From: Cyclobacterium plantarum
Lineage (GTDB): Bacteria > Bacteroidota > Bacteroidia > Cytophagales > Cyclobacteriaceae
Reading direction: 5' to 3'
DNA length: 64,000 nt
Assembly: GCF_011290685.1 (NCBI RefSeq)
Contig: NZ_JAANYN010000007.1
Location: forward strand, 124,001 to 188,000
Positions 36,654-45,496 of the stretch are shown one piece after another. Positions within the stretch are counted from its first letter, which is position 1; the number at the start of each line of letters is the position of its first letter. The translations under genes were made by a program, and so were the position numbers. Under the pieces are notes generated by a model that worked only from the letters and a program-made list of their open reading frames with translations, made no database searches and had not been told where the DNA came from.

Positions 36654-38318
36654 ATGAAAAATCCATTCGTAATATTTTTATTTATCATACTTCCTTACAT
36701 GGTGACTTATGGGCAACAAAAAGTGGTCAATTATAATATTGACACTGGTACCTTCACCGATGAACTTCCATTTGACGAAAGGTTTACAATCGCATTCACT
36801 TCCACAAACGAAATATCCTCCTTAGAGATTAAATACAAAATCCAGAATTATGATGTAAAAAAATTAGAAAAAAATCCAAAAAAATACTATTTTCAGGATC
36901 CTACCCTAGTAGACGATGATGGTTTTATCACTGTTACTCGAAGAGCCATTAATAGTAAAACGTTTTCAATTGGCAATATCGGACCGATACATGCTAACAC
37001 ACCCTATACTTTTAATTTTAAGGGGTTTGAAAAAATTGTATTAAATGAAGATGAGGAAAAAAGATTAAAAAATGATATCAAAAACTTTCTTGAAAACATT
37101 TACTTAGGTGACAAACAAATACCTGATTTTGAAATCGTTTTAACTGAATTTAACAATATTCTTAAAAAATATGTTGAGGATGATATATTTGAAAGTAACC
37201 GGAAAAAAGTGACCGAACTTGATCTATTAGCCTCACTAAGTGTACAAATACGTGAATTAAGAAATCTGCAAAATAAAAGAATTTATCTAGAGGAATCTAA
37301 CGTTGCAATTGTAGGGAGTATTATTAAATCTTTACCCATAGTATGCTTCGAATTTAACTCAATTAATCTTGATGATAATAATTGGAAAGCACTTAATGGA
37401 AATATTAATAAAAATATTGAAAAGTTTAAGGATGTTACTATAAGGGATTTCATTTCATTTTTAAAAGAGGATTGTAATGACTTTATTCAAACAGAAAAAT
37501 TAATATTAGGTGAAAATTCACTTGTCTTAAATAGCGGTAAATTAAAAATAATCGATACTGAAAAATTCGATAATATTGAAACACTAAATTTCATTTCTTC
37601 TGGATTTAAAGCTTTATTTGAGCTTAGGAAGCCTGATCAATCTCCAGAATATTATTTTAGAGAAGGCTCAAGGAATCTTTTCGAAAATTTAATCCATGAA
37701 TTTGATTATAATATTGAAAGTGGTTATGAGAAGGACGGGTTAACCGCTATATCAGAAAAAATGCTATCCCTTAATAATAAGGCAATATCAGAAATCCCAA
37801 ATATCCTTGCTAATAAGTATACAGAGGTAATGCTCTCACAAATAGAGTATTATAGTTTTACCGATGTGCAATCCCAATCTACCCCATATGTTAATGTAGA
37901 TCTAGGTATCTTATATGCCGATGAACTAAATACTCCATTTATTTTGGAGACCATTAACTTTCATTTCAGCCCGATCAACAGGGATGCGCTTCTTTCAGAT
38001 ATAAAAGGATTTTGGAATCATTTAGAAAAAAGACTGTCATTTCAAGTTGGGCTAGCACAGAGGTTAGGACCAACAGATGAAACATTTGAAAATTACCTGG
38101 CTGGAGCTCTTGGTACACCTTACGTTGGTTTAGGGTTTAGAGCTAACCGAATCCTTCGGATAAGTACCGGGGCAATATTTTACCAACAGTCAAACCTCAA
38201 TCCGGTTGTTGATTCAAAATACACGAAAAGTTCCTTTGTCTTCTCAGTATCGATTAACTCTGCTCTATCCAACGCTCTGGGCGGTTTAAATAGCTTAGTA
38301 AACAACGATGGAAAATAA
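36654..38318 (+). CDS. Exported protein of unknown function, first gene of an AT-rich cassette
   Basis: 554 residues from ATG 36654 (MKNPFVIFLFIILPYMVTYG signal peptide). The middle is helical and Lys/Asn/Glu-rich. The last 130 residues alternate hydrophobic and polar and contain glycine-aromatic strands (VNVDLGILYADELN, RLSFQVGLAQRLGP, YVGLGFRANRILRI, SSFVFSVSIN), which suggests a small outer-membrane beta-barrel or a beta-rich domain. No family recognised. It is followed after 18 bases by a 144-residue gene and then a lipoprotein gene. Confidence 0.75.
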   Translation: MKNPFVIFLFIILPYMVTYGQQKVVNYNIDTGTFTDELPFDERFTIAFTSTNEISSLEIKYKIQNYDVKKLEKNPKKYYFQDPTLVDDDGFITVTRRAINSKTFSIGNIGPIHANTPYTFNFKGFEKIVLNEDEEKRLKNDIKNFLENIYLGDKQIPDFEIVLTEFNNILKKYVEDDIFESNRKKVTELDLLASLSVQIRELRNLQNKRIYLEESNVAIVGSIIKSLPIVCFEFNSINLDDNNWKALNGNINKNIEKFKDVTIRDFISFLKEDCNDFIQTEKLILGENSLVLNSGKLKIIDTEKFDNIETLNFISSGFKALFELRKPDQSPEYYFREGSRNLFENLIHEFDYNIESGYEKDGLTAISEKMLSLNNKAISEIPNILANKYTEVMLSQIEYYSFTDVQSQSTPYVNVDLGILYADELNTPFILETINFHFSPINRDALLSDIKGFWNHLEKRLSFQVGLAQRLGPTDETFENYLAGALGTPYVGLGFRANRILRISTGAIFYQQSNLNPVVDSKYTKSSFVFSVSINSALSNALGGLNSLVNNDGK

Positions 38319-38336
38319 ACTTAAAAATTACATATT

Positions 38337-38771
38337 ATGCCATTACCTTATATCGTAACCGTTGTCACAGAAAAGAAACCTACCAAAGATATTAGGTTTA
38401 AAGAAAATGCAGAAGGCAAATTAATGAGTGAGTCTTGCAAAGTTAAAATAAGAACAACTCCCAAGCATTATGCTGTTGCCGTAAAATGTAAAGTGATTTT
38501 CAAAATTCCATCTAAAGATCAAGGATACCTTAGAATGTTGATTGGCGGTAGAGAAGAATCTTCCTTCACCCACGACTTTGGTAAAATAGAGAAAGAATCA
38601 AAAAATGAGTATAGCTTTGAATTTCTTTTTATTTCTGATTATTCCATCGAAAATTTAAAAACAGCACTAGGGGGAGTTATTTTCTTGAAAATTAACACCT
38701 TTGATTATGAAGATAACTTAACTAGCACTGGCCCTTGGCCAACACCACCTCCTCAATGGGATATCATTTAA
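38337..38771 (+). CDS. Small beta-rich protein of unknown function, second gene of the cassette
   Basis: 144 residues without signal peptide or TM helix. Alternating beta-strand pattern (YAVAVKCKVIFKIPSKDQG, EYSFEFLFISDYSIE, GVIFLKINTFDYEDN) and a Pro/Trp-rich tail (TGPWPTPPPQWDII). No family recognised. It sits 18 bases after the exported protein and 12 bases before the lipoprotein gene, so the three are one unit. Confidence 0.7.
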   Translation: MPLPYIVTVVTEKKPTKDIRFKENAEGKLMSESCKVKIRTTPKHYAVAVKCKVIFKIPSKDQGYLRMLIGGREESSFTHDFGKIEKESKNEYSFEFLFISDYSIENLKTALGGVIFLKINTFDYEDNLTSTGPWPTPPPQWDII

Positions 38772-38783
38772 AACATCTACCCT

Positions 38784-39857
38784 ATGAATATGCAGCTTTG
38801 GAGAATATCCTCCTTTCTTACCTATTTTGGTCTATTTGTAGCTTGCCAAGAGAACACAGATGCATTAATTCCCAATAATGAAATTATTGAATTAATCATA
38901 TTAGATCCGTCATCAGAAACAGAACTATTTGAAACTTTGGGGGATGGGGAGGCAAGTATAATGTTAAAAGTCCAGATTCCGCATAATGCTGCAGACAAGT
39001 ACAAATCTGTTAAGTTCACAGCTTCTGACGGCAAGTTTATAAATGATTCAGGTGAGTATATCAAGCGTACGAATTCCGAGGGTATTGCCGTCAGCTACTT
39101 GACGGTCCCATTGAAAAGTGGACCATTATACCTTTCCGCCCAGATTGGGGAAAACACTGATATATTCTACGATGAAAAAATCATCAACCTAGTCGATATA
39201 GGTAATATTCTTGAATTTGAAATTCTGGATAATTCCTTTCAGCACATACCATCCAATATGAAGGCAGACGGTACTACGATTCTATCCCTAAAAGTTACAG
39301 CGAACCATTTTGTAAACAATTTAGGGAGTATTGAGTTTTCGGTATCTGATGGTGAGTTTATTGGTTCAGCTTCCTCATCTATTGCTTTTAACACTGATAA
39401 AGAGGCGATAACTAAATTCAAACTCCCTCAAACTCCCGGGGATATTTATTTTACAGCAAAATCATCAGAGAATTCTAGTATACAACAAAATGCAGGCATA
39501 AAATTAGAAAGAGCTTACCCTGATCACATTCTATTAGAGCCTAGTTCTCTATTTGTAACAGAAACAGATAACACCATCAACATCGTTACCTATTTGTTGC
39601 GAAATGAAGGCTCGGTAAGTATTGGTACCCGCGCAGAGTTTCAGGCCTTCCAAATCGATTCAAACAATCAAGAAAAAACAGTCGGAAGATTTACTGGTTT
39701 AACCGAAGCTGTTACTGACGAAAAAGGAAAAATTAGTAGTGTTAACTTTTTGGCAGATACGGGAGATATTGACTTTGATAATCCCATTTTCATTAAGGCC
39801 TTTACGACCAATGATACGGGTGACGTAATCGAAGAAATATTGGCTATTAATAATTAG
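38784..39857 (+). CDS. Putative lipoprotein with invasin-like Ig repeats, third gene of the cassette
   Basis: 357 residues. Lipoprotein signal with lipobox GLFVACQEN at about residue 20. Two or three bacterial Ig-like (Big_1 type) domains follow, seen from repeated patterns such as VKFTASDGKFINDSGEY with LTVPLKSGPLYLSAQ, and IEFSVSDGEFIGSASS with FKLPQTPGDIYFTAK. Such repeats form rigid surface stalks. Part of the AT-rich three-gene cassette; function unknown, but surface exposure is likely. Confidence 0.75.
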   Translation: MNMQLWRISSFLTYFGLFVACQENTDALIPNNEIIELIILDPSSETELFETLGDGEASIMLKVQIPHNAADKYKSVKFTASDGKFINDSGEYIKRTNSEGIAVSYLTVPLKSGPLYLSAQIGENTDIFYDEKIINLVDIGNILEFEILDNSFQHIPSNMKADGTTILSLKVTANHFVNNLGSIEFSVSDGEFIGSASSSIAFNTDKEAITKFKLPQTPGDIYFTAKSSENSSIQQNAGIKLERAYPDHILLEPSSLFVTETDNTINIVTYLLRNEGSVSIGTRAEFQAFQIDSNNQEKTVGRFTGLTEAVTDEKGKISSVNFLADTGDIDFDNPIFIKAFTTNDTGDVIEEILAINN

Positions 39858-40119
39858 GCGATTCCGATAAAATTAAAGATTTTAAGTTTAAAAAAATAAG
39901 ACCAAAAAATTTCTAAAATTTTATTTGAATTAGACACCTAATAAATATTGAGCATTGTTCAAATATCCCTAAAAAGTATTTGTTTCCGGAAATATCCTTA
40001 AAGGTCCAAATTGCTAGCTTTTATTACAATTAACTAAAGAACCTGACAAACAGTATATAAGTTCAAAATTATTATTTACCAAAACATTAATTTAAAATAT
40101 TCCCTACCTTAAGCATTCT

Positions 40120-40662
40120 TTAATCTATATTGCTCCAACATTTAATGGTATCATTGATAAGTTGTTTTGAAAATAACTGGCATTTGTCAATTGGGACAAT
40201 ACAATAAATTGGTTCTTCTACAATAATATCTTTACCATTTTTGAGAAAATTCTGGGCTATAAAACCAAAACATACTACAGCGATAAAAAAAGAAGATAAT
40301 TGAGCAAATCCAAATAGTTGAATACTTTTTTTATAAATTGTTAAATCATCTGGAGAAAAATATCTTTTTTGCTTAACTTCACCTAATTCAGAAGCATTTT
40401 TATTCTCTAATTCAATTTTACTATTTATCTTTCTTAGAGTACTAACATCCAAATAACCGGTCAGATTCATATGGGTAAATAATCCGAAAAATATAGAGAA
40501 AATTAAACACCAAAACGAAAAAATTAATAAAGAAGGTGATTCAATACTATCTAAACCACCTAAATTTCCAACTCCTAAAGTAATTATTGCTACAGAAATA
40601 GTAATTAAATGTTTATGAAAGCTAGATGCATAATCAAAGGCTTTTATTTGATTCTCTTTCAT
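40120..40662 (-). CDS. Membrane protein of unknown function, second gene of a two-gene unit
   Basis: 180 residues with three hydrophobic segments (LITISVAIITLGVGNLGG, LLIFSFWCLIFSIFFGLF, AQLSSFFIAVVCFGFIAQ) and a Cys-containing tail. It begins four bases after the stop of the 103-residue gene. AT-rich like the surrounding island. No family recognised; a two-gene soluble-plus-membrane arrangement is compatible with a defence or toxin/immunity role but does not prove one. Confidence 0.7.
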   Translation of the reverse strand: MKENQIKAFDYASSFHKHLITISVAIITLGVGNLGGLDSIESPSLLIFSFWCLIFSIFFGLFTHMNLTGYLDVSTLRKINSKIELENKNASELGEVKQKRYFSPDDLTIYKKSIQLFGFAQLSSFFIAVVCFGFIAQNFLKNGKDIIVEEPIYCIVPIDKCQLFSKQLINDTIKCWSNID

Positions 40663-40666
40663 CTTA

Positions 40667-40978
40667 CTAGCAGAAAAGATGTAATCCGGGGCAAAAAAAG
40701 TCTTTCACAGCCTCAAAAACAGAACGTGAAATCATAGGTGAATCGGGACTACTGATCTTTGATTCAGTTATCAATTTTTCTATAAATTTATTTAAATTTA
40801 TTAGGAAAATTGGCGCTTTATCTAAATTATTTACCTTTTCTACCGCATTGAGAATAAATTTATTTAACAATTCATCAACACCCTCCTCCAATTCAACACC
40901 ACTTGATTCTAGAGATTCTCTTACGATCTCAAGAGCATAGTTCCTGAAATTCAAATATTCTTGATTTTCACCATTCAT
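40667..40978 (-). CDS. Small helical protein of unknown function, first gene of a two-gene unit
   Basis: 103 residues, acidic and helical (YALEIVRESLESSGVELEEG, DELLNKFILNAVEKVNNLDK), ending FFCPGLHLFC. No signal peptide or TM. No family recognised. Its stop lies four bases before the membrane-protein start. Confidence 0.6.
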   Translation of the reverse strand: MNGENQEYLNFRNYALEIVRESLESSGVELEEGVDELLNKFILNAVEKVNNLDKAPIFLINLNKFIEKLITESKISSPDSPMISRSVFEAVKDFFCPGLHLFC

Positions 40979-41105
40979 ACAGTAAAATGTTAATCAATAA
41001 AACACATTAATAAATTAATGTAATAATATATAAAAATCCTATTAAATCACCAAAAAAAATAACACTAATTTAGGGATTTTAAATATTCCTGATAACAATT
41101 AGACC

Positions 41106-41123
41106 CAATGCTGTTAAGTTAAG
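41106..41123. repeat. Left terminal inverted repeat of the IS4-type element
   Basis: CAATGCTGTTAAGTTAAG; pairs with 42279-42296 with a single mismatch at the eighth base. Confidence 0.7.
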
Positions 41124-41289
41124 CTTATTGGATTGTTTTTTTTAGTTTCAAAATGAAATAAATTTGATTTTCCCCTTACGGTTTTGGGCATACACTTCCC
41201 TACTCCTGAAGCAGGTGCCAATTTTTCGGGCGATATGTTGTGTTTTTTTCTTTCCTTCTGCTTTTTCCTATTTATAGTATTGGTTAATC

Positions 41290-42190
41290 CTAACCGGTTT
41301 TCCCAAACCCTTTTCTCGAAAATTGCCGTCCCTTTTCTACCGCTACCAGCTTTCGAGCTACCTTGGTGACCAGGATTTCCAGTATTTTTTCCACACTTTC
41401 CCGGCAGAACAACTCTACAATCCTTTTTCTGAGTTGTAGAAAAGCATTTTTCCAGTTGTATTTGTACGTCAATTTCCGTTTCTTTTTCCTGGTCCTACTT
41501 TTCTTTTCAATCTGCTCAGTAGCAGCTATTCCGGCAAGTGCTACCATGTTCATGGCGAGGTTATGGGCATAAAATTCCTGATAGATCCTGTCCAGCACCA
41601 GCAGATCATCCGGCCTGGGTGGAATTTCCAACCGGCAGTCATCGAGTAAGCCGGATTCGCCCGTACACATTCTTCCGAGTCTTGCCTGTAGCTTAAGGCC
41701 GGTAAGCACGTCATAGACAAGAAGCATACTGGCCAGTGAGGTCTTTGAACTATTGGATTGGACTCCAAAATATCCTCTTATCTGCTTGGATGCTGGCATA
41801 TTTAGCGTTCTTCCATCGCCACCAAAGACTCTGTACCCATTCCATCTGGCAGTGGGAAACCTATCATTATCATCTGAGCTGATAGCACAGAGATCAGAGA
41901 AAAATTGAAATTCAATTTTATAGCCTGCCTGATAGAAAGCACTTCCGGTAACTTCTTGTTTCCTCAACTTGGAAAGGACATCCTCGGTATCAGAATCGGC
42001 GGATTCTTTGAACAGTTGGAGCACCGAAAGTACTACAGTTTGGAAGTTAAGTGGGGAAGACCTGGAAAAATGAGCAGGATCCGAGCAGTAAACAGACTGA
42101 TTATCCGTAGATTGTATTTTTTCAAAGATTTTTTTTCGGACAATCCCAAGATATATCCGTCGTGTTTTGGTTGGTATTTTGTACCTTCAT
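41290..42190 (-). pseudogene. IS4-family transposase, frameshifted and internally deleted
   Basis: The main frame runs from GTG 42024 to 41290, and recognisable coding extends further upstream. From ATG 42190 one reads MKVQNTNQNTTDISWDCPKK and then meets a run of eight A residues (minus strand, 42136-42129), after which the frame shifts to IFEKIQSTDNQ and on into the long frame. The first acidic motif region (RVFGGDGRTLNMP) and the second (DDLLVLDRIYQ) are present; immediately after it the sequence jumps to the C-terminal EFYAHNLAMNMVALAGI and YNWKNAFLQLRKRI blocks, so the region with the third acidic residue is lost. The enzyme should be inactive. Confidence 0.75.
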
Positions 42191-42278
42191 AGCTATATGT
42201 TTTAGAAACTTTAAGTTACTTAAAGCAAGCAGGTTTCATAAGGAAAACCGGCTTACTTTGTCTTATAGAGCATTTTTT

Positions 42279-42296
42279 CTTAACTTAAAAGCATTG
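42279..42296. repeat. Right terminal inverted repeat of the IS4-type element
   Basis: CTTAACTTAAAAGCATTG, the complement of the left repeat with one mismatch. Confidence 0.7.
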
Positions 42297-42384
42297 TCTT
42301 TTTGATGAAAATTGTAATTGGAATTTGAAAAGTAAAAGACCCAATAACTCTTTAAAATTTATTGAAACAAAAACACTAATAAAT

Positions 42385-42822
42385 ATGGAGCATAATCTTG
42401 GAAATTTAAAAGGCCGATCTAGGCAAATACAGGAAGAAAAACGTCCAAAATCAATCTCGGCTGAAAGACTCGGGGTTTTACTATTTGATATTATAATTGA
42501 AATCGAGACTATTTTCAAAAAGGTAAACAGAAGGACTTTTATTCTTAGTTTTTGTTCAGTGTTAATATCTATTACTTCATTGATTTTTTCAATATTTAAA
42601 TCAGATGATATTACCGTGAATGGTGCAAATTTATTGGGTGTAATGGTTGGCGTACTAACGTTTTTGGTTACTCTTTTAATCGGATTTCAAATATATAAAG
42701 CGATTGAAATTGAAGACACCATTGATAAAAAATTGAGTTCTATTGAAGGAAGGATATTTGATTATCTTACAACTCATGTGGATGTGAGAATCGAAGAGAA
42801 ATTAGATGAAAAAAATAAATAA
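42385..42822 (+). CDS. Small two-helix membrane protein of unknown function
   Basis: 145 residues from ATG 42385 (MEHNLGNLKG); a longer frame from 42325 is possible but its first 20 residues look non-coding. Two TM helices (ILSFCSVLISITSLIFSIF and NLLGVMVGVLTFLVTLLIGF) are followed by an acidic coiled-coil tail (EIEDTIDKKLSSIEGRIFDY). No family recognised. It starts about 90 bases from the right end of the IS element. Confidence 0.6.
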   Translation: MEHNLGNLKGRSRQIQEEKRPKSISAERLGVLLFDIIIEIETIFKKVNRRTFILSFCSVLISITSLIFSIFKSDDITVNGANLLGVMVGVLTFLVTLLIGFQIYKAIEIEDTIDKKLSSIEGRIFDYLTTHVDVRIEEKLDEKNK

Positions 42823-43035
42823 TCAAATGAAGATTTTTTATGATTCTGTCTGACATTAAAGCACTTAATGACGGGTATTCCAAATTAGTCATGGACTGTT
42901 CGGTCTTTAGTCCAAGCAATATTTGGTACAACCGTTGATTTGATCCATCTTTCCCTTCACATAGAAATATGCCCGAATCAATCGAGGTTATAATAAGGGC
43001 TTCTTTAGTTACTACTAAATTATACAAACCTGAAT

Positions 43036-43434
43036 ATGAAGGATTTAACTAGAAAAGATGTTATTAAACTTATCGCAATTGCCACAACGGGCTTAAACCT
43101 TACCGGAGTAAAATTGAGTGGAATTGATTTAAGCTGGTTAGACTTAAAAGGAGCTTGCTTAGCAAACACAGACCTGGTTGGCGCAAATCTAATAGGTGCG
43201 AATCTGTCTGGAGCAAACTTATGTATGGCCAATCTTAGTAATGCTAAATTAATGATGACAAACTTTGAGCGTGCAAATCTGACAGGCGCAAACCTATCTG
43301 GAGCAAACTTAGAAATGGGAAGCCTGGCCATGGCTGACCTGGAATCAACAAACCTAAGTGGTGCCTGCATAGAACAAACCGACCTTACGGATGTAGTAAA
43401 TTTTACTAAACAACAGGAAAAATCGGTTTTGTAA
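43036..43434 (+). CDS. Pentapeptide-repeat protein
   Basis: 132 residues with about 17 tandem A(N/D)LxG-type pentapeptides from residue 18 to 120 (for example GANLIGANLSGANLCMANLS), which fold as a right-handed quadrilateral beta-helix. The first residues (MKDLTRKDVIKLIAIATTGL) form a helical cap. Such proteins can mimic DNA or act as targeting modules or immunity factors; nothing here decides the role. It is a single gene in the island. Confidence 0.85.
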   Translation: MKDLTRKDVIKLIAIATTGLNLTGVKLSGIDLSWLDLKGACLANTDLVGANLIGANLSGANLCMANLSNAKLMMTNFERANLTGANLSGANLEMGSLAMADLESTNLSGACIEQTDLTDVVNFTKQQEKSVL

Positions 43435-43528
43435 TCCGTAATACCAGTATAGATGCAAAATCATTTGACACACAATAATTGAAACGTTCCTTTGAGGATC
43501 TCCAGTTTGGAAGGAGATTCTCAATGCT

Positions 43529-44341
43529 TTAGTTTTTATGATTAATTTTATTTCTAACAAGTTTAAACTTTAAGGGCTCATGTGCCAACTTAAAAACAGG
43601 GATTTTTTTCAATTTACAAAAATCGATAATCTCCTTTTCTACCGACGCTTCCGCCTTAAGGCCAATTAGCACTTCAGCGATAAAATTATCCGGAACTTTG
43701 ATAATCCTTTCACTTTTTTCAAATGGTTTCGGGTATTGTAATTTTGTGAACCTATATTCCTCTTCGTATTTCCAATCGAAGGCCTTGTGATGGGTAATTA
43801 TAAACTGACTTTCAGCCTTAAACTCTATTGCAGGCGTGATTTCGGGAAAACTAGAGTTATCAGGATAGATAACAGGTCCTCCGGCTCCAAAAAAATCCGA
43901 AGAGGTAAGCATTTCTTTATGAAATCCAATACAATACCCTTTGTGATAATCTGCATAGTGAGACCACATTAATATGCTATCCCACCTTTTGGAAAGCGAA
44001 AGCACTCCTAAATGCTTATCATAGCCATCAAACGTACGCTCTTGAAATTCATTTTGAAAACTTTCGCTGTCTTCGTTTATCCTATCTACTATGTATCGGT
44101 ATTCTTCGTTTAAATCCCAACCCAATTCAATCATTATTTTCGAGTGGTTTTTTATTATAATCCCCGCATATTCCTCGATATCTTCTTGAGTCATGGCTTT
44201 AAAATTGGAAGGAATTCTACAATCAAATGGATCATTAAAATCCATTGGAGAGGATAGATAAAGCTCGGATTGAGTCAATGGGGATTTTTGAATATCACTA
44301 TTCCAACTTCTGTATTTGTAAAGTATTTCGGGTTCAATCAT
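43529..44341 (-). CDS. DUF2971-family protein
   Basis: 270 residues. The family pattern is clear: LYKYRSWNSDIQKSPL at the start, ELYLSSPMDFNDPFDCRIP, ILMWSHYADYHKGYCIGFH in the middle, and WKYEEEYRFTKLQYP. DUF2971 proteins are found in accessory and defence-rich regions of many bacteria; a biochemical role is not established to my knowledge. Here it sits in the island between IS remnants. A 67-residue frame may precede it in the same transcript. Confidence 0.85.
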   Translation of the reverse strand: MIEPEILYKYRSWNSDIQKSPLTQSELYLSSPMDFNDPFDCRIPSNFKAMTQEDIEEYAGIIIKNHSKIMIELGWDLNEEYRYIVDRINEDSESFQNEFQERTFDGYDKHLGVLSLSKRWDSILMWSHYADYHKGYCIGFHKEMLTSSDFFGAGGPVIYPDNSSFPEITPAIEFKAESQFIITHHKAFDWKYEEEYRFTKLQYPKPFEKSERIIKVPDNFIAEVLIGLKAEASVEKEIIDFCKLKKIPVFKLAHEPLKFKLVRNKINHKN

Positions 44342-44377
44342 TTAGATAAAGGTGAATAGTCATATTATTTAGTTGAT

Positions 44378-44581
44378 TTAGCAGTGATATAAATCTGTCT
44401 GAAAATGTGATTTGGCAATATCAAATCTCCTTTTTCTTTCTTTTTCTGAAATACTCTCTACTAATAGATCATTCAATTCCTTTTCTTTGGTTTGAATAAG
44501 GTTATTTAGGCAACTATTATATCTTCGATCTGGATTTTCTCCTTCTGATAGTTCAATTGGTTTATCTAATAAATTCATCAT
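44378..44581 (-). CDS. Small charged protein of unknown function
   Basis: 67 residues, helical and charged (NNLIQTKEKELNDLLVESIS, EKERKRRFDIAKSH). It ends 36 bases before the DUF2971 start on the same strand. No family recognised; weak support. Confidence 0.35.
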   Translation of the reverse strand: MMNLLDKPIELSEGENPDRRYNSCLNNLIQTKEKELNDLLVESISEKERKRRFDIAKSHFQTDLYHC

Positions 44582-44832
44582 GTTTGAAACGGCATTTTCA
44601 ACATATTGTAATTCCTATTATCCACATTTATTTGCTTTTAAAACTTCATTCATTTTTTAAGGGTACTACCAAAGGTATTAAATTTGGATTAAAATAATCC
44701 ATTCATTTTAGCTATCCAAGTCATAAAATGGGCGCAAAGGGAGTTCTCGTGAAAAAAGCATCCAAGGTTGGCCTAGGCATTTTTTTTTGGGCAACATCAC
44801 CGGAATATCCACCCTAAGATAAAATCGATAGT

Positions 44833-45087
44833 TTGAACGGCATGGAAGCCGATTTCCCGAAACATATTCGTGAGAAATCCGGAAAATACTTCAAGCAGAT
44901 GCATTGCGTAAAAATGATGTTCAAAGCATGGCTGAGAAGAACTCATCATTTCGTGAGGGACCTTCAACACTACAATAATGAGTATACCTATCGGTACAAT
45001 CGATATAAAATGAAAGAAGGGATTTTTGAAAATTTAATGCAAAGGATGGTAGCAAAGACACTTTATCCGGACAAAGCGTTTATTTGA
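44833..45087 (+). pseudogene. IS1595-family transposase C-terminal remnant
   Basis: 84 residues resembling the C-terminus of ISXO2/IS1595 DDE transposases: MFKAWLRRTHHFVRDLQHYN, then NEYTYRYNRYKMKEGIFENL and MQRMVAKTLYP. The upstream zinc-ribbon and catalytic parts are missing, and 44700-44830 shows only degenerate sequence. A dead fragment marking past transposition near the toxin/immunity end of the T6SS locus. Confidence 0.7.
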
Positions 45088-45120
45088 TAAGTACCTTATT
45101 CAATATTTTTATTAACCTAA

Positions 45121-45495
45121 TTATTTATCAACTTGTAGCGGAAACTCTACGGATATATTTTCTGCTATAATATACATTGGACAATCTAAATATTCGCCAA
45201 TTATTTTGAATACCGTATTACCTTGTATTACTTCATATTTCTGATTAAATAAACATTGTTCATTTTCGTCAGCAATTGAAAAAAATTTGTCATATAATTT
45301 AACTTCTGTTTTCCATTCATATAAGCATTGGATAAAAAATACATTCTTATAAGTAATTAAAATATCGTACTCATTAGCCTCATTAAAACCTGTTTTTCCT
45401 CCTATTTTTAAATGTCCTCTCAAATTGATTATTTCAAAATCGCACCACTCATTTTTTTTAATGAATGAATTAATATTTTCTAAAACTTTTTGCAT
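45121..45495 (-). CDS. Putative immunity protein for the Rhs toxin
   Basis: 124 residues, acidic, beta-rich (EYDILITYKNVFFIQCLYEW, YDKFFSIADENEQCLFNQKY, NTVFKIIGEYLDCPMYIIAE), without signal peptide, so cytosolic. It starts one base after the Rhs gene stop and is as AT-rich as the toxin tip. Position, size and composition are those of a cognate immunity gene. No family recognised. Confidence 0.7.
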   Translation of the reverse strand: MQKVLENINSFIKKNEWCDFEIINLRGHLKIGGKTGFNEANEYDILITYKNVFFIQCLYEWKTEVKLYDKFFSIADENEQCLFNQKYEVIQGNTVFKIIGEYLDCPMYIIAENISVEFPLQVDK

Positions 45496-45496
45496 A

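Larger units (their letters stand above)
41106..42296 (-). mobile_element. Internally deleted IS4-type insertion sequence with both terminal inverted repeats
   Basis: Ends are defined by an 18-bp inverted repeat with one mismatch: CAATGCTGTTAAGTTAAG at 41106-41123 and the complement of CAATGCTTTTAAGTTAAG at 42279-42296. The 1191-bp element contains one transposase remnant on the minus strand. IS4-type elements with this transposase are normally about 1.4-1.6 kb; here the stretch from just after the second acidic motif to the C-terminal helix is missing. Flanking bases (ATTAGACC left, TCTTTTTG right) show no obvious target duplication, suggesting an old or rearranged insertion. Confidence 0.7.

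Noticed and set aside
42767-43027. 86-codon minus-strand frame between the membrane protein and the pentapeptide gene
   Set aside because: It overlaps the end of the better supported plus-strand gene and has no recognisable features.
41100-45100. Possible prophage or integrative element boundary
   Set aside because: No integrase, attachment repeat or tRNA gene is present; only IS remnants, so a defined element cannot be supported.
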